Shown here: piece after piece, positions 1 through 11,209 of the stretch
Layout: every line of letters starts with the position of its first letter
Numbering within the stretch: position 1 is the stretch's first letter
Program-made: the position numbers and the translations under genes
Source: Cercis canadensis
Lineage: Eukaryota > Streptophyta > Magnoliopsida > Fabales > Fabaceae
NCBI GenBank assembly: GCA_003255065.1
Contig: QAOA01003631.1
Span: 124,001-188,000, forward strand
DNA: 64,000 nt
Direction of reading: 5' to 3'
Notes under the pieces: model-generated
What the model was told of the DNA's origin: nothing
Database searches by the model: none
What the model saw: the letters and a program-made list of their open reading frames with translations, nothing else

Positions 1-1
1 T

Positions 2-2765
2 ACACCCCAAATCGGTGGTTACTATAACGTTTCTGAGCCTGACATTCACGCGCTGCTGCTCTATGGATTGGAAATCTATTGGTTGAGTGCTATTTGTGAG
101 CAAGAATGCGGAAAAGGGACTCAATGCGAGGTCCTCAATTATACGACTGGACAAGTTGAATGTTTCAAGCCTTCCTGTCATTATGCCTACCAAACCTCTC
201 ACCATTGTGGTAAGACTTAGTAACTTATTAAGACGGAACTCAATTACTACTGTTTTTAATATGTTTATCTTATTATAATTATGATTATTCCATGAAGGAA
301 AACACTCTAGGAATCTTGTTTTTGCTAGCTTAAACTCAGACCTAGCCTATAATTACTCTGTAACTTTACCCAAATATTCATATATGGATTAGAAAATATC
401 ACATTCTAGATTCGCTCCCAATCTCATCCTCCTCTTCCTAGTTCCTAGTTTTCCTTTCCTTTTTTAATTTTTTCTAAAAAATAAATGACTTAATTTCTGG
501 TAAGAAAAAATACAAATTTTATTCAATCATGAACAACTTTCGAAACCAATTAAGGGCATCTCCGAAGCAAGAAATGACCAACTTCAAAGCGCACAACTTG
601 TGTATATGTTATTGTTTTCAGTTTCCAAAATTACTGCTTGATCTTATATATTATTACTTGTTGCGTTTCAGGAATTTTATCACAGAGTCTTGGTTATACA
701 CTAGGTAACAATTCCTTCTCCGCCTCTGCTCTTTATCATTTTTATCCTTTTCTGTAGTTATAACTTGCTACTTACTTCATATTTAAACTCTATACAGGGT
801 TAAAGAATTTTCGTTTTAATGTCTTACAAAGACTCTGATTCAAAACAAGTATATATCAAGCTTAATAATATTAATGTATAAAACCCGTTGTGATGTTTTA
901 GTGTCAAACCACAAGGTTCCAAATATAATTAGCAGACCTCTACTTGAAATTTCTATTTGAGCCACGTAAGATGTATATATTGTGCTCTGTTTTCCCTCCT
1001 TTCCTTTTTTCACCTGCGGTTTGTGTATCTGCTTGAATTTCTTCCCACAGACCCAGTGTGGCCAGCTGGGAAAGGACCTTAACTAGAGCAATATAGGTTA
1101 TTACTGATATCTTTTATCAAAACATAAATTTCTCCCTGTTATCTTTCTTGATTTTCCTTTCCATTTCTCTGTTTTACAGAGGTTTAGTTTTATTTTACTT
1201 TGAAGTCATGTCTATTAATTCTTGGATTTACTTTGACATTTGTACAATTTTCTTTCTTGCAGCATACGTGAGGGGTATTTTAAATGGTAAGATTCTGATT
1301 TCCTGTGCCTTTGCCCCAAAATTTGGATCATAATTTCCTTTCTTTTCCCCAGTTAGTTATTATAGGTTAAATTGTAATTATAGATAATACCATGGCATCT
1401 TCTTCTGACTGTTTTTTGGTGATCTGCCCACTAGGAATGTACAGTGTAATTACGCTTCGTCTACTACCATCGGACCTTAGTCCAATTGGTACACCAGAGC
1501 TTCCGTTTGAGCGATTCTTTATTGGAGGACTATTGGTAGGACGATATGGTGTACCATCATTCGTAGCAGCCAGATTTCTATTTGGAGTTACACTTCTAAT
1601 TATGCTGTTGATCTATAAATGGCGAAGAAGACATGTATCAATGTACGAAAATATTGAAAGGTTTCTGCATGATAATAGTGTCTATCCCATAAGGTACTCC
1701 TACAAAGAAATTGAGAAGATGACCCAAGGTTTTAAGGTCAAGTTGGGTGAAGGAGGCTTCGGCTCTGTCTACAGAGGAAACCTACGTAGTGGGCCTTTTG
1801 TAGCAATTAAGGTGTTGGGTAAGTCTAAAGCTAAAATGGGGCAAGGACGTGAACCCAAAGCAAATAGCGGGGAAGATTTTATTAGTGAAGTAGCAACCAT
1901 TGGAAGGATACACCATATGAATGTGGTTCGGCTTATAGGGTATTGTGTTGAGGGTTCAAAGCGTGCTCTTGTATATGAATTTATGTCTAATGGATCACTT
2001 GATAAATATATTTTATCTAAAGAAGAAAGTGTTCTATTAAGCCATGAGAAAATATTTGAGATATGTCTTGGGGTAGCTCGGGGAATTACCTATCTACATC
2101 AAGGTTGTGACATGCAAATTTTGCATTTTGATATTAAGCCCCATAACATTCTTCTTAATGAAAATTTTATTCCCAAAGTATCAGACTTTGGACTTGCTAA
2201 GCTCTATCCTGTGGACAATAGCATAGTCACTGCGACAGGGGCAAGAGGAAGGGGAACACTAGGCTATATGGCTCCAGAATTGTACTTCAACAACATTGGG
2301 GGAGTATCCTATAAGGCTGATGTCTATAGCTTTGGAAAGTTGTTGATGGAAATGGTAAATAAACCAAAAAGTTTCAATCGGCATGCAGAAAATTTTAGTG
2401 AAAGTTACTTTCCTTATTGGATTTATAATCAATTTAGCGAAGGACAAGGCATAGAATTGGACGATACCACAAAAGAGGAGAATAGTTTAGCAAAGAAGAT
2501 GATCATAGTTGCATTGTGGTGTATACAGCTGAAACCCCGTGATCGGCCTTCAATGGACAAAGTAGTGGAGATGCTTGAAGGAGAAGTTGAAAGCCTGGAA
2601 ATGCCTCCAAAGCCTCTTATGTGTGCACCTGAAACGCCAGCCATGGATCAAAGAGTCAGCTCTAGCCAAATTACATCAGAAGAATACACAAAATCTTCGT
2701 GTTATTCAGGGGAAATCACCAGCGACATTACACCAGAAAGCTACACATCAGATGAGGGAAGTTAG
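2..2765 (+). CDS. LRK10L: LRK10-like receptor kinase, 5' end cut by window
   Basis: Exons read as 2-209, 672-704, 1263-1286 and 1435-2765, all joined in phase 1. The first piece encodes the end of a cysteine-rich WAK-associated ectodomain ([12 protein letters not shown]...[12 protein letters not shown]). Two microexons of 33 and 24 nt follow, then one exon with a juxtamembrane stretch, a transmembrane helix before KWRRRH, and the whole kinase domain. Kinase motifs seen are [18 protein letters not shown] (beta-3 Lys), HFDIKPHN (non-RD type), SDFGLAK and GYMAPE. The activation segment reads [14 protein letters not shown], two residues longer than [12 protein letters not shown] in the paralogue at 6216-8851. 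Family knowledge: plasma-membrane receptor-like Ser/Thr kinases related to wheat Lr10. The ligand cannot be inferred. The gene ends in a Ser/Thr-rich tail and faces the next gene tail to tail. Confidence 0.9.
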
Positions 2766-3958
2766 CCTTGCAGTCAGCATTTTATCATTCTCTCTGTTTT
2801 TTTTTTCTCCCGGAGAAGTCATTACTTATTACTATGATTTGTCTCTTGAGTTTAGTACCAGACTCAAAGCCCAGGTGGCACAGCATTGTTATGCAAAATA
2901 GTAAAATTTTTCTTATTTATAATCCATTAATTTTTCTTATTGTTGAGGACATTATTGTTAAACATGATAATTTCCTTCAAAATTGACAAGGCATCCTGAG
3001 AAGACCTCGGCACCTTGCCCAGCTCGGCTTGTTGACTGTTGACTATGAAAGTCTATGACAACGAAAGCCTTGGAATTTCGAGTTCTGCACTCCACTCCTC
3101 CTGTGTCCCCAAATATTTGTCAAGATACAGATGAACTTATAATATAGCTCATGTTTCATGCGATGAGGAAGAAAAGTAAAAATTGAGGTCTACATGATAA
3201 TAAGAGTTTATTATCGTGTTAGAATTTGGTCTAAAATATTTAATAATGCTAAAAAAAGTGTTTTTTGAGTAGATATTTATCGTATTGCAAGATTTTTATT
3301 GTTATGTGATTATTCTGTTTATATATATAATTATTATGTTTAAATATAAATAAAATAATCACATATATAAATAGATAACCACATATCACTGGAAGTATTT
3401 TAATTATTTTTGCACTATATGGTCTTTTTCTTCAAGTTCTTGAACCTACTGTGAAAAAACTCTAATAATAATCTAATGTCATATTTTAAAACATACTAAT
3501 CAAACATTCAAGTTAACTTGGACCTCATTATTTTTTTTTTGTCTTTCAGTTTTTACAAGTGAACAATAGCAACATTTTTATGCTGTTTTTATAAGAGAAA
3601 TGGCTCCTTTTTGTCCAAGGCAAAGAATATTAGGCATCATCCATCCACACACAAATTTAGCTATTTCTCTCTTTGGCTTGATAGATTTTGTCAGAAAAGT
3701 TCAAATAAGAGGAAAGATTTTCTAATTTAGTTCACATAGTTAGAATTAGGTCCTTTGCTGCATTTCAGTGAAAATTTCATATGTCCGTGTGAAATCGACA
3801 CATAAAATACTATGAGATAATATGCATAAATATGAAGAAGCTAAATTGAGTATAGAAAATGGAAAGTAAGCCAAACTATAAGTACATAGTGTTAATTAAA
3901 ACCAATCATAAAACTCATTAATATTTTTTTGGACGAGTCTATAAATGCTCATCTTGAG
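2766..3958. other. Intergenic, convergent 3' flanks
   Basis: AT-rich sequence between two receptor-kinase genes transcribed towards each other. It should hold both 3' UTRs. I see no coding region or recognisable repeat. Confidence 0.6.
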
Positions 3959-5874
3959 TCACTCATGAATCACCTCTAACTCTAGATTTAGACGTCTTGC
4001 CGGAATAACTGCACTTGTAATTGTGGAATTGGTGGAGTCAAAAGGACTGGGTGGTACTGTTAATTTTTCTCCGTCCCCTTCCAGCATTTGTACCACTGTT
4101 TTTATGGATGGACGATCTACCGGGTGCCATTGAATGCACCAAAGTCCCACAATTGCAAGTTTCTTTGCAAATTTAATGTCTTCATCTCTCTCAATATAGA
4201 CACGTACATCTTCTCCTTGAAGCAAATTATGGATCCAATCTGGGTATAAAACTTCAAAAGTTTCCTCATCAGATGACATGCCTATATTCTTTCTCCCTCC
4301 AACCATTTCTAGTAACAACATTCCATAACTATAAATATCGGATTTATAGGACACATTACCAAAATTTCTTGAGAAAACTTCAGGTGCAATGTAGCCCAAG
4401 GTTCCCCTAGCTGCTGTCATTGACACTGTACTTCGATTTCTAGAACACAATTTGGCTAGACCAAAATCGGTAATTTTTGGAGTTAAATTGTCATCTAATA
4501 ACACATTGTGAGGATTGATGTCAAAGTGAAGAATTCGATAATCACAACCCTGGTGAAGATACTCAATCCCTTTGGCTATGCTAAGAGCAATTTCTTGAAG
4601 CTTCTCCCAACCAAGGAAAATGTTCTTGTTATCCGGTGGAGATATGAAGTTCTGCAATGAACCATTTGGAAAGAAATGATGGACAAGAGCACGGTGGAAT
4701 CCATCAGCACAGAAGCCAAGCAAGCGAACCACATTGACATGGTGGATTTTTCCCATGGTTCCCACTTCATTGACGAACTCTTTCCCGTCCCCTTCTGTGT
4801 TATTTAGGATCTTCACAGCAACCAAAATTTCATTGGACAGTTTACCTTTGAACACTGCTCCATGAGCTCCCTCACCTAACTTATCTTGGAAATTATTTGT
4901 GATTCTTTTAATATCAGCATAAGAGAATCTGGTAGGTTTGAGTGCCCTGTAGTCCTCCAAGAATTTCTCCACCCTTGCCTGATCCTCTCCTTTCATTTTA
5001 AAATGTCGATAAATTCGATAGAATGCGAAGAGCACGAGCACGAGCACAACAAAACCAACGGTCACACCTGCACATTGAAGTATTAAACATTCTGTTTCAG
5101 AAATCTATAACCTTGGCAAAAATTGTGGAGAAAAAAGGAGACAGTGAACTTATTATCACCTGTAGCAGCCAAGATAATTGATTTGAGCATCTTCTTGATT
5201 GGGTTGGGGGCGCGGTCAAAACATTCAATTTCATCTCGTGTAGTGTTGTTCTTCAATTTGCATTTCTGGCCTTTGGCTTCGCACTGACGACAATCGGGCG
5301 TCCACCACGACAAAGACAAATCAATTGTGCCTATTTCATAGGGGCCTCGGAAGCTTGACGAAATGTCAAACATCTTGGTGCAGGATACTAGGTTCGATCT
5401 TAGGAGTGTTTCGCCGTAGCCAGCAGCATAAATCCGACACGAAGATTTATCTTGTGCATCTGGAGAACAATTGAAGAAAGAGACGTTGCGATAGTCAAGC
5501 GTAAATTGCAAAGGAAAATTTGATGACTGGTTGAGTATTGAAGACTCTCTGGGAAGGCAATTTTGAGGGTCAGATGACACAGATACTTCTAAATATTGAT
5601 ATTCGTAACTTATGCGAGTGACAAGGAGTTTGATTGGAAGTGGAATTGCAGGGAACTCAAGCACAGTATCATGTTTATCCGTACAAGTAAGATCAAACCC
5701 AGGATAGCCACAGTGATCGGGGTCATCATTGCCTTTAAGCCGAAAGGGAAACCGAATACGAGGGCCATGACGACCGCACCTGGATTCCTTGCATCCTTTC
5801 TGGCACGCTCCGGTGTTAGTAAGCAGGAGTAGTACCATGATTAACAAGGAAAAACCGGAACCATACCAGATCAT
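3959..5874 (-). CDS. LRK10L: LRK10-like receptor kinase, second subfamily
   Basis: Two exons, 5874-5160 and 5067-3959, split by a 92-bp phase-1 intron, give about 607 residues. The start is the ATG at 5874 (MIWYGSGF), which opens a clean signal peptide; the frame is open further upstream but with no better ATG. The ectodomain has the GUB_WAK pattern (CxxxxCGxHGPxIRFPFRL, DPDHCGYPGF, then CRQCEAKGQKC). A transmembrane helix spans about residues 241-257. Kinase motifs: GEGAHGAVFKG, VAVKILN (Lys about 324), DFGLAK (about 439) and GYIAPE. Two departures are notable. The catalytic loop reads HFDINPHN, with Asn (about 423) where relatives have Lys, and the hinge reads LVHHFF where relatives have LVYEF. 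Reduced or altered catalysis is possible (inference). The 5' end is head-to-head with the next gene. Confidence 0.9.
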
Positions 5875-6215
5875 CGTCACTGTAAACGGAATCGGAATCT
5901 CCAAAGACAGCAAGGTCAGTGGCTCTAACTAGGCTCAAGTTCACACTTCACACCAACAATTTCTGGGTACAGTTTGACCAAACTTGTACACATAGTAGCT
6001 TATGCACAAGGATCCTCTGATTTTCGGTCAAAGAAGGGAATTTGAAATTGGAATCGGTGACAGCTGGCTTTTTTCCTTTATTAAAAAAATAATGGAGGAG
6101 ACCAATTTTTTTAAATTTTTGACCATGATGATGGAGGAGACCAATTTGAATTTTGAAAGTTATCTTCTTTTAGACCAAACGTAGGCGATGACCTTCATCA
6201 ATATTACAAGTGAAA
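5875..6215. promoter_or_regulatory. Shared 341-bp divergent promoter region
   Basis: The start codons of two divergently transcribed receptor-kinase genes lie only 341 bp apart, so this stretch must hold both 5' UTRs and both promoters. I see no strong motif that I would name. A bidirectional promoter is inferred from spacing alone. Confidence 0.5.
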
Positions 6216-8851
6216 ATGGTTTCAGCCTTATACTGCTATGTGGGATTCGTAGTAGTTTTGGTGTTTATTGTTGCGCCCTTGCAAAGTTGTAGCGCTAAGG
6301 ATCAGCAAGTTTGTGTCCCTTCTTCCTGCGGCAAAATCCCCAACATAACTCATCCGTTTCGACTCAAATCCGACCCCGACAACTGCGGCGACCGGAGATA
6401 TGAGTTAGATTGTGTCAACAACGTTGCTGTGTTACGCTTATACTCTGCACAGTACTTGGTACAGGCAATCAATTACAATAACTACACAATCCGACTCGTG
6501 GATCCCAACATTCAAGAGCGCAATTGCTGCTCCATCCCTCGCTACTTTCTATACCAATACAATTTCAGTGAGTACAGCGATGAGGACTTCAATTTATATC
6601 AAAGGCGAAAAGCGGAAACTTCTTATCCCTGGGTACTACTAAATCAGTATATAATTTACTTCAAGTGTACAAATCCGGTGAGTGACGACGCTTCTTACGT
6701 GGACACCAATTCCAGCGACGATGGTCATAATCATATATATGCAATTACTGGGGACTTAGGAGTAACAAGATGGAAGCCTGGGTGCTCTGTTAAAGTTATC
6801 TCTCCCACATCCTTGTGGAGTGAGGGTGACTATGGTAATGTTTCTTACAGTGACATTCACAGGCAGAATGTTTCTTACGGTGACATTTACAGGCAGCTAG
6901 CCTTTGGATTTGAGCTTTCCTGGTTGCGTTTTGCTTGCCATCAATATTGTGGATCAAGATCATGCTTCTTCAACGATACCGCTGGAAAGCTTGACTGCGA
7001 GAGTGCCTCACTTTATTGCTACTATCTCTCTGGAACCGCCCACAAATGCGGTAAGAAAGTTTGGCAATTATGTGCTGTAAGCTAATATTGTTTTTGATTT
7101 CCCTGTGTTAGACTTAGAAATTCTGAAAGCTAATATAATTAGTGAATGTTTCAGGAATTTGGGTGACTTTGATCAGTTACACTAAAGGTAAAAAGTTTTG
7201 TTCTTGCGCTCTAATCAGGTTACTTTTTTCTGTTTCCTCTCCTTCATGTTCTTCTTCTTCTTTTGTTTTTGGCCATTTCTTTCATGTTCACTGCGCAGTT
7301 TATTGCCCTTGCTTTTTCTTTGTTTTTGAGTGCAGAGTTATGTGTTTGATACCTTGTAAATTTTTCTTGCAGCTTATCTTTATGGCATTTTAAAAGGTAA
7401 GATCCTGACATACTCCACCCTTTTTACACATAATTTACACCATAATACGTTTTCCCCTTACTTCTCTGCATAATTCTTACAAGTTTGAGTAGTAGTTTAA
7501 GCATTTTGTTGAAGTTATGGTTAGCACCAATGGAGCTTCTTCTAATTTACTCTTTTGGTAACATACCGAAACAGGAATATACAATTTAATTACGTTTCGT
7601 CCAACAGCTCTTAACGACGCGAATCCAATTAACAGAGCAGTAGTGGTTGGACGGTTTGGCTTACCATCATATGTGGCTGGTAGATTTCTGTTTGGGATTA
7701 TCTTTCTAATTGGGCTACTGATCTATAAATGGCGAAGAAGACATTTATCAGTGTATGAAAATATTGAGAATTTTTTGCAAGATAATAGCCTCAATCCCTT
7801 AAGGTACTCGTACAAAGAAATTAAGAAAATGACCAACGGTTTCAAGGTCAAGTTGGGTGAAGGAGGCTTCGGCTCTGTATACAAGGGGAGGTTACGCAGT
7901 GGACCTTATGTTGCAATTAAGATGTTGGGTAAACCCAAAGCTAAAAAAAATGGGCATGAATCTAAACTCAAGGCTAATAGCGGGCAAGACTTTATTAGTG
8001 AAGTAGCAACCATTGGAAGGATACACCATGTGAATGTGGTTCGGCTTGTTGGATTTTGTGTGGAGGGATCAAAGCGTGCTCTTGTTTATGAATTCATGCC
8101 TAATGGCTCTCTTGATAAATATATTTTCTCCAAAGAAGGAAGTATCCCTTTAAGTTATGAGAAAATATATGAGATTTCTCTTAGAGTGGCTCATGGAATT
8201 GCCTATTTGCATCAAGGTTGTGACGTGCAAATCTTGCATTTTGATATCAAGCCCCATAACATTCTTCTTGATGAAAACTTCAACCCCAAGGTTTCAGACT
8301 TTGGACTAGCAAAGTTGTATCCTGTAAATGATAGCATTGTCACTTTGACTGCGGCAAGAGGAACAATTGGCTACATGGCTCCTGAGTTGTTCTACAAAAA
8401 TATTGGGGGAGTCTCCTATAAAGCTGATGTGTATAGCTTTGGAATGCTTTTGATGGAAATGGCAAGCAGAAGGAGGAATTCAATTCCAGTTGAAGCAAGC
8501 GAAACTTATTTCCCTTTGTGGATATATGATCAATTCAATTTAGAGAAAGGTATAGAAATAAAAGATGTCACTGAAGAGGAAAAAAATGTAGCAAAAAAGA
8601 TGTTCATAGTTGCACTATGGTGTATACAGTTGAAGCCTTTTGATCGTCCATCAATGAACAAAGTAGTAGAGATGCTTGAAGGAGAGATTGAAAGCCTGAT
8701 AATGCCCCCAAAGCCTTCTCTTTATCCACATGAAACAGTTACAGAGAATGAAGGGATCAACTCTGACACAACAGCATATAGTGACTTCACAGGTTCTACT
8801 ACTTCTCTTGGAGAAACTGCCACTGATCCTTTGCTAGAGAATAGTGCTTGA
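6216..8851 (+). CDS. LRK10L: LRK10-like receptor kinase, complete
   Basis: Exons 6216-7050, 7155-7187 (33 nt), 7373-7396 (24 nt) and 7575-8851, all phase 1, total 2169 nt (722 residues). The start is the ATG at 6216 ([11 protein letters not shown]), giving a hydrophobic signal peptide. The ectodomain carries the GUB_WAK pattern ([30 protein letters not shown]) and a C-terminal WAK-associated cysteine cluster, with many N-glycosylation sequons. The transmembrane helix is near residues 332-348. Kinase motifs: [11 protein letters not shown] (about 391), beta-3 Lys 413, HFDIKPHN (519-526), DFGLAK (539) and GYMAPE (to about 568). It is the best complete reference copy in the cluster. The HFD motif makes it a non-RD kinase, a class often linked to immune receptors (established knowledge); its role here is inferred. 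Confidence 0.93.
6837..6896 (+). repeat. 30-bp in-frame tandem duplication in ectodomain
   Basis: Copies at 6837-6866 and 6867-6896 differ at about three bases and encode [10 protein letters not shown] then [10 protein letters not shown]. The related decayed gene at 14483-19303 has one copy (NISYGDIHHD), and the cut gene at the window start also shows one ([10 protein letters not shown]). Confidence 0.9.
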
Positions 8852-9598
8852 CATATTCAAAAAATGAGTTCCATTTGCATATAGTTATTGGCTTGCTAGT
8901 TTATATCTTTGTTGTTAACACACATCTATTGCTTTCCTCATTTTTTTTTTTTTACTTTAATGTGGTTAGAGCATGAGTGATCCAATTATTTATGAGTTTA
9001 TTTAAGTCTGTAAAGAAGATATAATCGCCATTGTATAAACTTATTTGATTCAAATATAATATAATCGATCATTTATCCTGATATCACATTAATGTCTCAA
9101 GAAATGTATGATGATATAATGATATCCTGCTAGATATAAAGAACAGTCAAATTAAAGTATATATATATATATATTTAAGAAGGCATTCCAGAGGGTTATG
9201 GATCGCGTCACCCTTGTTGTAGCAACTGGTTCTGGTGCCATTGCGATGGTTCATTGAGCTTCTCATGACACATGAATTGCATGCACCACCATAGAAACAG
9301 GGCAATTCAATTACAACGATGACTTAAAGAAGCTACGTTCAATGGATAACAACGTGGTTTAATGTAGTCCTGATCTTAGGCAGGTTAGGTGCTGCATTAC
9401 AAGCTTAGTCATGGATGGGTCAATATTTTTGTTTTCTATTGAATCATGAGTGACTTTTGTGGTTAAGTGAACAATGAGAAAGTAGTGTCGAAATGTACTA
9501 GTTGTTTCAAATCAGTTGAGGCCTTCAGTTGGAAAATTCAGCAGTCCACAACTTACGTGTTCTGCATACAAGGAGTCAAGTGGTGGATCTGTCTTCTT
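8852..9598. other. Intergenic between receptor-kinase copies
   Basis: Holds the 3' UTR of the upstream gene, a poly-T run near 8939-8954 and a short TA repeat near 9157-9172. No ectodomain-like coding sequence was recognised ahead of the following kinase pseudogene. Confidence 0.5.
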
Positions 9599-10662
9599 TG
9601 GACATCTTACGTGTTATCTATGTATGACCCCATTGAAGATTTTCTGCAAAGTGACCATAATATCATGCCTATAAGGTACTCCTACAAAGACATCAGGAAG
9701 ATGACCGGAGGGTTCAAAATCAAACACGGAAAAGGAGGCTTTGGCTCTGTCTTAAAAGGACAACTTCGAAGTGGCCGTTTTGTAGCCATCAAGATATTAG
9801 ATTAATCCAAAGCCAATGGCCTAGATTTTATCAATGAAGTTCCCACAATTGGTAGAATTCACCGTGCTAATGTGGTTCAACTCATCAGTCTTTGCGTCGA
9901 GGGATCAAAGCGTGGTCTTATATACCAGTTTATGGCAAATGGATCTCTTGACAAGTACATTCAATCTTAAGAAGAAAGTTTCTCCTTAAATTGTGAGAAA
10001 ATGTAAGTCATTTCACTAGACGTTGCTCATGGTATTGAGTACCTATTTAATGGGTGCAATATGCAAATTTTACACTTTGATATCAAACTTCATAACATCA
10101 TTTCTGATGAGAATTTCAATCCAAAGTTTTTTTATTTTGAACTAGCAAAACTTTATCCTACAAATAATAGCATTTTGTCTTTGACCGTAGTAAGAAAAAC
10201 CATAGGATACATGGCTCTGAGCTCTTCTATAGGAATGTTAGTGGGGTCTCTTACAAAGCCAATGCCTATAGCTTTGGCAAGTTGTTAATGGAAATGGCCA
10301 ATAGAAGGAGGAATTTTAATGAACATGCTGAGCATTCAAGTCAAACCTACTTACCTTTCTGGTTTTATGACAAGTTGAATGATGGAAGGGAGATAGAAAT
10401 TGCAAATGCAACGGATGAGGAAAATAAATTAGCAAATAAAATGATGATTGTTGCACTATGGTGCATACAGACAAAGCCCAGTGATCATCCTTCAATGAAT
10501 AAAGTTGTAGAGATACTTGAAGGAGAAGATGGAGACTTACAAATGCCTGGTAAGCCTTACCTGTATCCACAAGATCAACCAGCAGAGGATGTTAGAGATT
10601 ATACAAGTTCTACAATAAGTGACTCCAAGGAATCAATCAGTACCTTTATTCAAAGTACTTAA
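9599..10662 (+). pseudogene. LRK10-like kinase-only pseudogene
   Basis: Homology begins at the juxtamembrane stretch (SMYDPIEDFLQ, matching [11 protein letters not shown] of the upstream gene) and runs to a normal-looking C terminus ending at 10662. In-frame stops lie at 9803-9805, 9968-9970 and 10004-10006. One base is lost near 10217, within the Pro codon of the expected APE motif. Key motifs are eroded: GKGGFGSV for [16 protein letters not shown] for HFDIKPHN, and YFELAK for DFGLAK. No ectodomain or signal peptide is visible upstream, so the copy may have been partial from the start or lost its 5' half. It belongs to the subfamily of the genes at 2-2765 and 6216-8851. Confidence 0.92.
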
Positions 10663-11209
10663 AGCAAATTAAGCTTTGCAACTTATTTAATAGCAAACAA
10701 AATTTTAGTATAGCTCATATAATCTGCATTAGATTTGTTGCAGTGATATAACTAGATTTAGTTAGTATCTCATTTGAATAAGATCCTAAATTTCCAAACT
10801 GTTATAAATGAAGATTATGATTAGAAATAGAACTCTTAGCATTTTAGCCTTCCATTTGTCTGTGTTTGAGAATTCTTGATTAATGAGATATATTAATTAT
10901 TCAAGAAGAAAATGATACAAATTTACATTACACAGTTGTTAAACGAAATGTACAGGCAATTACACCAAAAACAGCATCTAAAAGATAACCTCTCCCAGAT
11001 AGAAGTTTAGCAAAAAGAGAGCCTATTTTTGTTTTATTTGAGTTAAACAAGATCTCTTCAACATGAGAACTTGGATATTGCGCTTCCATTTGGACTTTAG
11101 AATAGACCCAGAAAACCTCAATCTCCTAAAATTTAGCGGTAGTGCTACTGATACCTAACTTTTTGTTACAGAAATGACATTATTCTTATTCTTAATCAGA
11201 GAAGATGGA
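10663..11209. other. Intergenic, convergent 3' flanks of two pseudogenes
   Basis: AT-rich flank between two decayed kinase copies transcribed towards each other. I see no gene here. Confidence 0.5.

Noticed and set aside
9179-9466. Possible ectodomain or other gene ahead of the kinase pseudogene at 9599
   Set aside because: Short frames only, with no GUB_WAK cysteine pattern in any frame I read.
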